Assembly: GCF_042956465.1 (NCBI RefSeq)
Contig: NZ_JBIBGL010000002.1
Span: 310,001 to 374,000, forward strand
From: Embleya sp042956465
GTDB lineage: Bacteria; Actinomycetota; Actinomycetes; Streptomycetales; Streptomycetaceae
Direction: 5' to 3'
Length of the DNA stretch: 64,000 nt
Below, in pieces: positions 53,699 through 62,537 of this stretch. The position numbers and the translations under genes were made by a program. Under the pieces are notes generated by a model. That model did no database searches, had not been told where the DNA came from, and worked only from the letters and a program-made list of their open reading frames with translations. Positions within the stretch are counted from its first letter, which is position 1; every line of letters starts with the position of its first letter.

Positions 53699-55111
53699 AT
53701 GTTCGATCCGGTCATCACCTCGCATGACGCCCTCCTTGGCCTGCTTCGCAGCGGCCACGGTCAGGGCGCCCGGCGGGCCCTCGTCGCCGACCGCGTCGCT
53801 GTGCTCGACGCGCTCGACGGCTGTGTGGTCCGCGATCCCCGTGCCGTTCCGGCCACCGAGTCGCGGTCGCTGTACTACGCACGCCTGTACGCGGACCTCG
53901 ACGCCGGTCTCGACGGCCTCGCCCGACATCTCCTGTGCGACGACGACTGGACGGACGAGGACGCGGACCGCACCGCGCTCCCGCTCGCCGTCCTGGGCAC
54001 CCTCGCCCGACTCGGCCGCGCCGACGCGATCGCGCTGCTGCGCGAGTACGTCGAGGAGGGCCGCGACTGGCCGGAGGCGCTGGACCGGCTCGCCGCGATC
54101 GGCCACGACGCGGCCCTGGCCGGTCTGCTGGAGGTGGTCCTGGACCGCGGCGAGGACGACGAACTCTACGACTGCGTCAAGCGCTCCACCGGGATGCGCC
54201 CATGGCGGGTCTGGGCAGCCGAGGACGAGCGGGTGCGCGCGGTCGTCGAACAGGTCGACCTGGACTGGTGGCGCTGGGAGCTGACCCGCTCGGTCAAGAC
54301 GCCGACCGGGCCGACCGCGCCCGCGCAGACCGTCGACCAGGTGCTCGCCGAGGCCGCCGAAGGCCCCCGACAATCGCTCGCGTGCGGACGACGGCTGAGC
54401 GCGGTCGCCGGGCCCGAGCACCGCGGCGCGATCCTGGCCGCCGCCTGGGCCGGGCCGGACGGCGCCAGAGCCGCCGCGCTGAGATACCTCGGCGAACAGG
54501 GCGACGGCGCACTCCTGGACCTGGCCGAGGGGGCGCTCGCGCCGGACGCGCCGGCCGTGGTGCGGCTTGCCGCCGCGCAGGCCGTCGGCGGGCTGCGCAG
54601 CCCGGCCGCGGTCGCCCGGGCCCGCGGCTGGGCCGCCCGCGAGGACCTGCTCGGCGAGGTCGCGGTGCGGATACTTGCCGGCGCCGGGGAAACCGTCGAC
54701 GGACCGATTCTGCTGGACGCGCTGCGCACCCGGGTGGCCGCGTCGACGCGCGCCGGCGACCCGATCGTCGACCAGGCCGAGCACTTCCGCCTGTGCGACC
54801 TGGTCACCGGGATAGGGCGGCTGGCCCTGGTCGACGCGCTCGACCTGGTCAAGGGCGTCTACCAGGAGGCCGCCTCCGCCGGCCTGCGCGCCTGCGCGGT
54901 GCAGACCCTGGCCCGGATAGAGCCCTCGTTCGCCGCCGAAACGGCCGTGGAAGCCCTGTGGGACTGCCAGGCCGACACCCGATTGATCGCCGCGCGCCAC
55001 GTGGACGCGCGCCGCCCCGAGGCCGTGACGCGACTGCGCCGACTCGCGGGCGACCCGGCCGAGCACGACGACGTGCGCACCGCCGCCCTGGCCAGACTGA
55101 GCGAGATGTAG
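53699..55111 (+). CDS. HEAT-repeat-like helical protein
   Basis: The 470-residue, almost wholly helical protein shows repeated pairs of amphipathic helices in which Ala/Leu-rich segments alternate with acidic turns (GPEHRGAILAAAWAGPDGARAAALRYLGEQG, then PAVVRLAAAQAVGGLRSPAAVARARGWAAREDLL). This is typical of HEAT/Armadillo-like scaffolds that bind protein or nucleic acid. No catalytic motif, signal or membrane segment. ATG 53699 lacks a clear ribosome-binding site. It sits 90 bp upstream of the kleisin/MukE/SMC-like trio on the same strand, so a shared role is possible; HEAT subunits associate with kleisins in eukaryotic condensin. That link is inference. Confidence 0.7.
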   Translation: MFDPVITSHDALLGLLRSGHGQGARRALVADRVAVLDALDGCVVRDPRAVPATESRSLYYARLYADLDAGLDGLARHLLCDDDWTDEDADRTALPLAVLGTLARLGRADAIALLREYVEEGRDWPEALDRLAAIGHDAALAGLLEVVLDRGEDDELYDCVKRSTGMRPWRVWAAEDERVRAVVEQVDLDWWRWELTRSVKTPTGPTAPAQTVDQVLAEAAEGPRQSLACGRRLSAVAGPEHRGAILAAAWAGPDGARAAALRYLGEQGDGALLDLAEGALAPDAPAVVRLAAAQAVGGLRSPAAVARARGWAAREDLLGEVAVRILAGAGETVDGPILLDALRTRVAASTRAGDPIVDQAEHFRLCDLVTGIGRLALVDALDLVKGVYQEAASAGLRACAVQTLARIEPSFAAETAVEALWDCQADTRLIAARHVDARRPEAVTRLRRLAGDPAEHDDVRTAALARLSEM

Positions 55112-55201
55112 CCGCTCGCCCGCCGACCCGCGCCCCGTTCGGCTTCCTCGCCGCCGGGCGGGCGCCGAACCTGTCGGCCGAACGTCCTAGGCTCTACTCC
55201 C

Positions 55202-56749
55202 ATGACCGTTCCCGCCCGAGCCGGCCTGCCCGGGGAAGTGCCGCCGACTCCCGGCCCGGCGCTGCCCCCGGGCGCGGCACACCCGCGCTCCGGGGTGACC
55301 GAGGAGGGGCTCGCCCGCCGCCTCAAGGCCCTCGCCTGTACCGCGCCGCTGCACGACCTGGAGGCGCGCAAGGCGAACCTGGCGGGCGAGTACACCGTCT
55401 ATGCGATGGCCGAACTCGGTCTGGCCGCGATCGACCTGGTCACCATCACGATGGACTTCGACACCGGAGCCGACCACGACGAGATCGTGTCCCGGCTCCG
55501 CCCCCGGGTGGCCGCGCAGGCCCCCGGGCGCGACCCCGCCGAGTACGAACGGGTCGCGCGCTGGGTGCTGGAGAACCTGATCAACGTCGGCAGCGTGGAC
55601 CGCGGCTTTCGCGCGGTCTACGGGATGTGGACCCGCGAGGGTGAATACATCCGGCGCGACTACGACTTCAAGCTGCTCGAAGAGGTCCCGGGACCGGACG
55701 GGCACATCTTCCTGCGCGCCACCGACGAGGCGATCAACGTCCTGGTCGGCGCGCTGGACACCGATGTCACCAGCGCCCAGATCGCCGCCGACGTCAAGCT
55801 CGAACACCTGATCCGGCGCGGCAGACTGGCCGAGGCCAGGTTCGCCGCCGAACAGGCCCGCTACCGCACCGTGCAGTACGCCGAATCGCTGCGCCGCGCC
55901 CTCGACGCGACCCGGCGCAACGTGCGCGCGGTGGACTGGCTGCGGTCCGTGCCGGACCTGATCGACGAGGCGTTCGAACACGTCGCCGACCGCTACCGGC
56001 ACGAGAACGCGATCCTGATCAACATCCGGCGGGCCCGGGACGAGGCCGAGGAGAGCGAGCGCAAACGCGGCGCGGCCGAACTGGTCGACATCGTGCAGGA
56101 CTGCATCCGCCGGCACACCCAGTTGCAGACCCGGTTGATGGAGGCCGGGCCGCTGTTCCGGGCCGAGCAGGACCGGCAGGCGTTCGCCGCGCCGAGCACC
56201 CGCACCGGGCTCGACCTGTACGGGCAACTGCTGCGCCCGCTCCTGGAGTTGCCGGTCGGCGACGCCCGCCGGGTGACCGACCGGTTCTTCGCCGCGGGTA
56301 TCGGCCTGCGCACGCCGGTCGCGGTGCGGCTGCACGACCTGACGGAGATGTTGCTCACCCCGCCCGCGCCACGCGACCACCTCGGCGCCGAACTGCCCGA
56401 GCCGGACGTGTCGCTCACCCCCGACGACAGCCGCTACACCGAGAGCCAGCACGATGCGGCCGCGCTGCTCCTGGACATCCCACCGGAGACCCCGCGCCGG
56501 CTCTCCGGGCTGCTCGCCGAGGCCCGCGAGGCGGATCCCGACCTCGGCTACCTGGTGGCGCTGCTCGCCTTCCACGCGGCCTCCCCGCCGGTGGGCACCG
56601 CGCTGCGACAGGGCGACCGCACCCTCCTGGTGGCCGTGGACGACGGCACCGAACTCGACGACCACGAGGTCGGCGGCGCCGACCTGATCATCGGCACGGC
56701 GGTCCTGACCGGCGCGCGACCCGAGCCGGAAGGGCCCACCCCCGGATGA
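55202..56749 (+). CDS. Kleisin-like (MukF/JetA-like) subunit of a condensin-type complex
   Basis: The 515-residue protein is helical. Residues about 30-160 look like a winged-helix/helical N-terminus (GLARRLKALACTAPLHDLEARKANLAGEYTVYAMAELGL). A long coiled-coil region spans about 195-320 (RRGRLAEARFAAEQARYRTVQYAESLRRAL and RRARDEAEESERKRGAAELVDIVQD), and the C-terminal part is globular. It is the first of three tightly spaced genes whose sizes and order (about 500, 280 and 1,500 residues, the last an SMC-like ATPase) match mukF/E/B, mksF/E/B and jetA/B/C. The role assignment rests mainly on that context; I see no decisive motif. ATGA overlap with the next gene. Confidence 0.6.
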   Translation: MTVPARAGLPGEVPPTPGPALPPGAAHPRSGVTEEGLARRLKALACTAPLHDLEARKANLAGEYTVYAMAELGLAAIDLVTITMDFDTGADHDEIVSRLRPRVAAQAPGRDPAEYERVARWVLENLINVGSVDRGFRAVYGMWTREGEYIRRDYDFKLLEEVPGPDGHIFLRATDEAINVLVGALDTDVTSAQIAADVKLEHLIRRGRLAEARFAAEQARYRTVQYAESLRRALDATRRNVRAVDWLRSVPDLIDEAFEHVADRYRHENAILINIRRARDEAEESERKRGAAELVDIVQDCIRRHTQLQTRLMEAGPLFRAEQDRQAFAAPSTRTGLDLYGQLLRPLLELPVGDARRVTDRFFAAGIGLRTPVAVRLHDLTEMLLTPPAPRDHLGAELPEPDVSLTPDDSRYTESQHDAAALLLDIPPETPRRLSGLLAEAREADPDLGYLVALLAFHAASPPVGTALRQGDRTLLVAVDDGTELDDHEVGGADLIIGTAVLTGARPEPEGPTPG

Positions 56750-57597
56750 ACCACGACACGGTCACCGAAGCCGCACCGATCACCTCGGCCGACGTGGGCG
56801 ACGCCGCGCGGCTGGTCGCCTACGGCCTCCAGCCCAAGCTGCTGCCCGCCCGCGACGCCGAGTACGCCGACCTGATCCGCAGACACCGCGAGGACCCGCG
56901 CTTCGCCGCGCTGGCTGCGGCGGTCGCGGCCGGCCTGGGGCTGGTGGTCCTGGAGGTGTCGCCGCGCGCCGGGATGGCGGTGACTGCCGGCGAGGACTCG
57001 GTGTTCGCGGTCCGGATGGGCGACTACGCGCGCCGGGCCGGCACCGAGTCGGCCGACCGGTTCCTGCACGGCCTCGCCCACCTCGCGGTCGCCGCGATGG
57101 CCTTCCCACGCCCCGAGGACCTCGCGGACGACGCCTATGTGGGCCGGCTCAGCGTGCACGGCGTGGACGCCTTCGTCCGCCAGGCCTGCCTGCGCCTGGA
57201 GGAACGCGCCGAGCAGCGCGGCGAGATCAGCGACCCCGAGGTGGACGGGCCCGGCCTGGAGGCGGCCTGGCGGGTGTACGCCCGACGCAGCGCCACCGGC
57301 GCGACCAAGGACGCCCGCAGGCTGGCCGCGTCCACCATCGGGATCGTGGCCAAGGCGGTCGCGTTCCTGGTCGACTCGGGCTTCCTGCAGCGGGTCTCCG
57401 ACGACGCGGGCGGCACCTACCGCACCACCGCCCGCTATCAGCTCCAGGTGCGCGACACGGCCGGTTCGGCGGCCATGTCCGAGCTGTTGGAGCTGGGCGT
57501 GGTGGCGGTCACCGACGGCAGCCCGAGTCTGCTGGCCGCCGCGACCGACGGCGGCGAGTTGGCGCCCGGCGCCGGATTGCCCTTCCACGGGGTCTGA
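56746..57597 (+). CDS. MukE/JetB-like winged-helix subunit
   Basis: The 283-residue protein overlaps the previous gene (ATGA). Its N-terminal half carries a VAAGLGLVVLEVSPRAGMAV block similar in pattern to the first winged helix of JetB/MukE-type (KITE) proteins. A second winged-helix-like segment lies near residues 185-235 (ASTIGIVAKAVAFLVDSGFLQRVSDD...YRTTARYQLQVRD), where a strand pair would form the wing. KITE subunits bind the kleisin and DNA. The length fits the family. Assignment is by pattern and operon position; sequence conservation is low in this family. Confidence 0.6.
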   Translation: MNHDTVTEAAPITSADVGDAARLVAYGLQPKLLPARDAEYADLIRRHREDPRFAALAAAVAAGLGLVVLEVSPRAGMAVTAGEDSVFAVRMGDYARRAGTESADRFLHGLAHLAVAAMAFPRPEDLADDAYVGRLSVHGVDAFVRQACLRLEERAEQRGEISDPEVDGPGLEAAWRVYARRSATGATKDARRLAASTIGIVAKAVAFLVDSGFLQRVSDDAGGTYRTTARYQLQVRDTAGSAAMSELLELGVVAVTDGSPSLLAAATDGGELAPGAGLPFHGV

Positions 57598-57795
57598 CCC
57601 GGTCCGGGGTCCGACTCGCGCCTGGGGCCTCCTTCGGGCCCGACCCGCTTGGTCCCGGCCTGTGCGCGGGGCCGAGCCGGGAGGCGGGTGCCGCTCCACC
57701 CGCCGAGTGCTGCTTCGCCGGAGATCGTCCGCCGGATGATCGTCCGCTGTGTGATGGTTTTGTCCTGTGCTTCGACCAGAGAGATTTGACCGCCG

Positions 57796-60700
57796 ATGTA
57801 CGAGCTGTCCCGGGTCCGGCTGTTTTCCATCGGGCCCGCCGGTGCGCGTTACGCCGACACCGTGCTCGACCTGCGCGGCGTCGGTGCGCCCGTGCCCGAC
57901 CCGGCGCCCAGGCAGGCGCAGCTGTTCGAGGGCGAGCCGGTCGGGCCGCCGCGCCGACCCGCGCCGGCGGGTGTGCTGTTCCTGGAGAACGGCGGCGGCA
58001 AGTCGGTCCTGCTCAAGCTGATCTTCTCGGTGATGCTGCCCGGACACCGCAACACGCTCGGCGGCGCCAGCTCCGGCGTGCTGCGCAAGTTCCTGCTCGC
58101 CGACGACTGCGGGCACGTCGCGCTGGAATGGCAACACGTGCTCACCGGCGAGACGGTCGTGGTCGGCAAGGTCAGCGAGTGGCGCGGGCGCCAGGTCTCC
58201 TCCGACCCGCGCAGGTTCGCCGAGAGCTGGTACTCCTTCCGACCCGGCCCCGGGCTCACCCTGGAGGGGCTGCCGGTCCAGGTCGGCGGGCGGCGGCGCA
58301 CCATGCGCGGCTTCCGCGACGCGATGACCGAACTGCACAAGGTCTACCCGGACGTGGACGTGGTGTGGGAGGAGATCCACGACCGCTGGATCGAGCACCT
58401 GAACGCACTCGGCCTGGACCCGGAACTGTTCCGCTACCAGCGCGAGATGAACGCCGACGAGGGCGAGGCGGCGGGCCTGTTCGCGGTCAAGAACGACGCG
58501 GATTTCGTCGACCTGCTGCTGCGCGCGGTCTCCGATCCGGCGGACACCGACGGGCTGGCCGACCTGGTCGACGGGTTCGCGGTCAAGCTCGCCCAGCGGG
58601 CCGAACTGACCGCCGAGCGGGACTTCGTCGAGGGCGCGGTCGAATTGCTGGACGCGGTGGGCGAGGCGGCCGGTCGGCGCACCAGGGTGCGGGCGGCGCA
58701 CCGCGGCGCCGAGGACACCGCGCGCGGGCTGGGCCGCGAACTGGGCGCCCGGGCCGAGCGCGAGCGCGAACGGGCCGCCGAACTGGCCCGCCGGGTGGCC
58801 GAATCCAGTGCCGCGGTGGACGCCGCCGAGCAGGCCCGGGCGCATGCCGCGCTGGTCACCGCCGAGATCACCCACCGGCACGCCGGGATGCGGCTGACCG
58901 CCGCGGAGAAGGACGCCGCGCGGCTCAAGCGCGAACTGGGCGATGCCCGCGGGCTGCACTCGGCCTGGTTGGCCACCGAGGCGGTGCTGCGCCACCGGGC
59001 GGCGGTGGATCGCTCGGAGCGGGTGGACGTGGCGATCCGAGCGGCCGAGCGGGATGCCGCGCCCGCGCTGGCCGCCCGCCAGGAGGCCGCCGGCGCGCTG
59101 GTGCGCGCGCTGCACGCGGCCGCCGCCGGGGCCGAGGGCCGGGCGGACACCGAGGAACGCCGGGCCGCCGAGCTCCAGGAGCGCGGCGAGCGGGCCCAGC
59201 GGGCCGCGACCACCGCGGCCACCGAGGCACAGCGCACCCGCAGCGAGGCCGCGCACCTGCGCGGCCGGCTCGCCGAGGTGGGCGCCGAACTCGACCTGGC
59301 GGTCCAGGCGGGCTGGATCGAGGACGACGGCGATCCGGCCGAATCCGCCGCCCGCGCCGCGGACGAGGAGAAGGCCGCCTCCGCCGCGTGGGCCGAGGCC
59401 CGGGCGAGCGCCGAACAGCTCGCCGCCGGCGTGCGCGAGGCCGAGTCGGCGCGCGGGCGGGCCGAGTTGGCCGCGGCCCGGGCGGCGGACCGCCTCGGCG
59501 TGGCCGAGGCCGACCTGGCCGCCGTGCACGCGAACGCGGCGGCCCTCGCGGCCGATCCGCGCGTGCGCGAACTGCTCGGTCCCGATGCCGAGGAGGCGGT
59601 CGGCGAGCAGGCCGCACGGGCCTTCGACCGGGCCGCCGACGTGCTGCGCGAACTGCTCGCCGAGGCGGTCACCGACGGCGAGCGCACGCTGTTCCAACTG
59701 CGCACCGGCGCCGCGGACGACTCGCGGATCCTGGGGGCGCTCGGCGACGGCGGTCTGCTGCCCGCCGGACCGGACGTGCTGGCCGCGGTCGAACTCCTGG
59801 GCGAGCACGGCATTCCGGCCCTGCCGGGGTGGCGCTACCTGGCCCAGTCGGTGCCCGCCGAGCGGCACTCCGCGGTGCTCGCGGCCCGCCCCGAACTGGT
59901 CGACGGCGTGATCGTGACCATGCACAACGCGATGGACCGCGCCCGGGACGTGCTCGCCGAGGCGGCGCTGCTGCCGCGCTCGGCGGTCGCGGTGGGCACG
60001 CCGCAGGCGCTGCTCGAACCCGGCCGGGACCGCCCGGACACGTTCCTGGTGCCGCCGAACCCGGCGATGCACGACGAACGCGCCGCGGACACCGAGCGGG
60101 ACGCGCTGCGCCGTCGGGCGGCCGAGCGGCAGGAGGCGATCCGGGTGCGGGCCGCGCGCCTGGAGGGCGACCGGGCGCTGGCCGGGCGGCTGGCGACCTG
60201 GCGGGCCGCGTGCCCGGCGGGCCGGCTCGACGCGCTGTTCGAGGCGGTCACCGACGCGCAGCTGGAACTGGCCGCCGCACAGGCCGCGGGAGAGGCCGCG
60301 GAGATCGCCGCGGTGAGCGCCGAGCAGGCCCGGGCGCAGGCCGTGGACCGGCGGGATCGGCGGATGGACGCCGCGCAGACCGCCCGCCGTCGGGCGGACG
60401 CGCTGGCCGGGCTGGCCTTCCGGCTGCGCGAACGGGCCGGGTGGGCGCGCCGGATCCGCGAGTTGGAACAGGAGACCGGCGAACACGAGGCGGGCGTCGA
60501 GGCGGACCGTACGCTGGCCCGGACCGCGGACGAGGACCGCCGGCAGGCGCAGCGCTCCGCCGACGATGCCCGGCGCACCGCTCGTGCGCTGCGCGAGGAG
60601 CGGGCCGAGATCACCGGTGCGCTGGAGGAGCAGGTCGCCGATGCGCCGGCCGACGAGGCCGCCGCGCGTGCGTCGTTGCCCTCGTTGCGCGAGGCGTACC

Positions 60701-62346
60701 GCACGGCCCGTGCGCTCTACGAGAAGGTCGGCGTGGGTGCGGACCTGCGTGCCGAGCAGGCCCGTGCGGAGAGCGAGGAGTCCGCCGCGCAGAGCACGTT
60801 GGACCGGCTCAGCGCGAAGGTGCGCCGACAGGCGGCCGAGCTGCTGGACGGATTCGACGGCTCCGACGGTCCGTCCCGGTTGGCCGCGGCAGCTCGCGCC
60901 GAGGACCACGTCCGCACCCTGGAGGGTCGGGCCGACGCGGCCAGCGAACTGCTGGGCCGACTGCGCGGCGAGGTCGAGCGGCACGCGCCGGCCGAGGGCC
61001 GCGAACACCACCTGGACCTGCCCGAGGAGCGGCGGCCCCGGGACGGCGCGCACGCGCTGGAATTGTTGCGCGCCGCCGGCGCCGAACACGCCGCCTGCAG
61101 CGAGGCGCTGACCGCGGCCCGCGAGACGCACGGCCGGCTGGCCCGCGAGCACACCGACGCCGACCACGCGGCGGGCGCCTTCGGCGAGGTGGCGGCCTCG
61201 CTCACGGACACGCTGCCGGCCGTGCCGGTGGATCCCGAGCAGCCGCCCGCCACGCCGTTCGCGGGCCCGGTGGCGGACGCGCGGGACGCGGCGACCACGT
61301 GTCGGCGTGCGCTGCGGGCCGCCGCGGCGGACCTGTCCGCCGCCGAGGCGCAGGTCCGGGAGCGGACCGAGACGCTCGTGCGGCACGCGGGCGCGGCCCG
61401 GTTCGAGCAGGTCCGGATGCCCGCCCGGCAGCAGATCCGGGAACTGCCGCCGGCCGCGCTGGCCGAGCACGCGCCCGCCTGGTCGGCCGCGTTCGCGCCG
61501 CGGCTGCGGGTGCTCACCGACGAGCTGCGCCAGATCGAGCGCAACCGGGACAGCATCGTGGACCGGATGCGCGGCATGGTCGAGGCCGCCCTGACCACGC
61601 TGCGTGCGGCGCAGCGGTTGTCCCGACTGCCGGAGGAACTCGGCGAGTGGTCCGGCCAGGAGTTCCTGCGGATCCGGTTCGACGAACCGGATGCGGCGGG
61701 CCTGGTGGAGGCGCTGGGCGAGGTGGTCGACGAGGCGACCCGCACGATCAAGCGCGGTCGCGACGGCACGGTCGGCGGCGTGCGGCGGGACGGGATGACG
61801 CTGCTCCTGCGCGGGGTGCATGCGGCGCTGCGTCCGCGCGGGGTGCAGGTGGAGATCCTCAAGCCGGACTCGGTGTTGCGCGCCGAGCGGGTGCCGGTGG
61901 GGCAGATGGGCGACGTGTTCTCCGGCGGGCAGTTGCTCACCGCGGCCATCGCGCTGTACTGCACGATGGCGGCGCTGCGCAGCAACGATCGGGGTCGGGC
62001 CCGGCATCGGCACGCCGGGACGTTGTTCCTGGACAACCCGATCGGGCGGGCCAACGCGTCCTATCTGCTGGAGCTGCAACGCGCGGTCGCGGACGCGCTC
62101 GGGGTGCAACTGGTGTACACGACGGGGCTGTTCGATACCACGGCGCTGGCCGAGTTCCCGCTGGTGGTGCGGCTGCGCAACGACGCGGACCTGCGCGCCG
62201 GGCTCAAGTACATCTCGGTCGAGGAGCACCTGCGGCCCGGATTGCCGGTGCCGCAGGAGCCGGACGAGCCGCAGATCGTCGGCGAGATCCACGCGACGCG
62301 GGTCTTTCGCCGGCCGACCGAGACCGCGGCGGAGCCGATCGGCTAG
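57796..62346 (+). CDS. SMC-like condensin ATPase (MukB/MksB/JetC-like)
   Basis: The 1,516-residue protein has an ATPase head split between termini, long coiled-coil arms and a central globular hinge. Walker A NGGGKS is at 65-70. Ala/Glu/Arg-rich coiled coils run about 250-590 and 770-1330. The hinge-like stretch 594-765 has no heptads (GLLPAGPDVLAAVELLGEHG...TFLVPPNPAMHDE). The ABC signature SGGQ begins at Ser1376 and Walker B LFLDNP has Asp1413, with Asn1414 where most SMC/ABC ATPases have the catalytic Glu. It should form a dimer that loads on DNA with the two upstream proteins. The gap of 198 bp before it could hold another promoter. The TAG stop lies in a CTAG that forms the left flank of a MITE-like element. 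Confidence 0.8.
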   Translation: MYELSRVRLFSIGPAGARYADTVLDLRGVGAPVPDPAPRQAQLFEGEPVGPPRRPAPAGVLFLENGGGKSVLLKLIFSVMLPGHRNTLGGASSGVLRKFLLADDCGHVALEWQHVLTGETVVVGKVSEWRGRQVSSDPRRFAESWYSFRPGPGLTLEGLPVQVGGRRRTMRGFRDAMTELHKVYPDVDVVWEEIHDRWIEHLNALGLDPELFRYQREMNADEGEAAGLFAVKNDADFVDLLLRAVSDPADTDGLADLVDGFAVKLAQRAELTAERDFVEGAVELLDAVGEAAGRRTRVRAAHRGAEDTARGLGRELGARAERERERAAELARRVAESSAAVDAAEQARAHAALVTAEITHRHAGMRLTAAEKDAARLKRELGDARGLHSAWLATEAVLRHRAAVDRSERVDVAIRAAERDAAPALAARQEAAGALVRALHAAAAGAEGRADTEERRAAELQERGERAQRAATTAATEAQRTRSEAAHLRGRLAEVGAELDLAVQAGWIEDDGDPAESAARAADEEKAASAAWAEARASAEQLAAGVREAESARGRAELAAARAADRLGVAEADLAAVHANAAALAADPRVRELLGPDAEEAVGEQAARAFDRAADVLRELLAEAVTDGERTLFQLRTGAADDSRILGALGDGGLLPAGPDVLAAVELLGEHGIPALPGWRYLAQSVPAERHSAVLAARPELVDGVIVTMHNAMDRARDVLAEAALLPRSAVAVGTPQALLEPGRDRPDTFLVPPNPAMHDERAADTERDALRRRAAERQEAIRVRAARLEGDRALAGRLATWRAACPAGRLDALFEAVTDAQLELAAAQAAGEAAEIAAVSAEQARAQAVDRRDRRMDAAQTARRRADALAGLAFRLRERAGWARRIRELEQETGEHEAGVEADRTLARTADEDRRQAQRSADDARRTARALREERAEITGALEEQVADAPADEAAARASLPSLREAYRTARALYEKVGVGADLRAEQARAESEESAAQSTLDRLSAKVRRQAAELLDGFDGSDGPSRLAAAARAEDHVRTLEGRADAASELLGRLRGEVERHAPAEGREHHLDLPEERRPRDGAHALELLRAAGAEHAACSEALTAARETHGRLAREHTDADHAAGAFGEVAASLTDTLPAVPVDPEQPPATPFAGPVADARDAATTCRRALRAAAADLSAAEAQVRERTETLVRHAGAARFEQVRMPARQQIRELPPAALAEHAPAWSAAFAPRLRVLTDELRQIERNRDSIVDRMRGMVEAALTTLRAAQRLSRLPEELGEWSGQEFLRIRFDEPDAAGLVEALGEVVDEATRTIKRGRDGTVGGVRRDGMTLLLRGVHAALRPRGVQVEILKPDSVLRAERVPVGQMGDVFSGGQLLTAAIALYCTMAALRSNDRGRARHRHAGTLFLDNPIGRANASYLLELQRAVADALGVQLVYTTGLFDTTALAEFPLVVRLRNDADLRAGLKYISVEEHLRPGLPVPQEPDEPQIVGEIHATRVFRRPTETAAEPIG

Positions 62347-62537
62347 GCCGTGTCCGGTGGATCCTGGTGGATGAGGTCGCGTCGTCCGGTGCCGTGGCTC
62401 GGCGTGCCGGAGAAGCAGCCGCACAGTGGTTCCATGCGGCTGTTTCTCCGGTGCGGCGAGACGAGCGCAGCGAGGAGCCCGCGAAGGGCGGATGCCAGGC
62501 GGCGCGGCCCCACCAGGATCCGCCGGACACGGCCTAG
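62343..62537. mobile_element. Probable 187-bp MITE with 24-bp terminal inverted repeats and CTAG flanks
   Basis: The element (62347-62533) has ends GCCGTGTCCGGTGGATCCTG and GCCGTGTCCGGCGGATCCTG (read inward), 23 of 24 positions matching. Both ends are flanked by CTAG (62343-62346 and 62534-62537), consistent with a 4-base target duplication; IS5-family elements prefer such YTAR sites. Inside is a nested hairpin of 17 pairs (62407-62423 with 62435-62451, one G-T). No transposase is encoded, so mobility would need one in trans. It sits exactly at the stop codons of two convergent genes. The family assignment is inference. Confidence 0.72.

Noticed and set aside
56548..62424. A 1,958-codon open frame on the minus strand opposite the SMC-like gene.
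   Set aside because: It is a shadow of high GC3; the plus strand has Walker A, signature and Walker B motifs in order.
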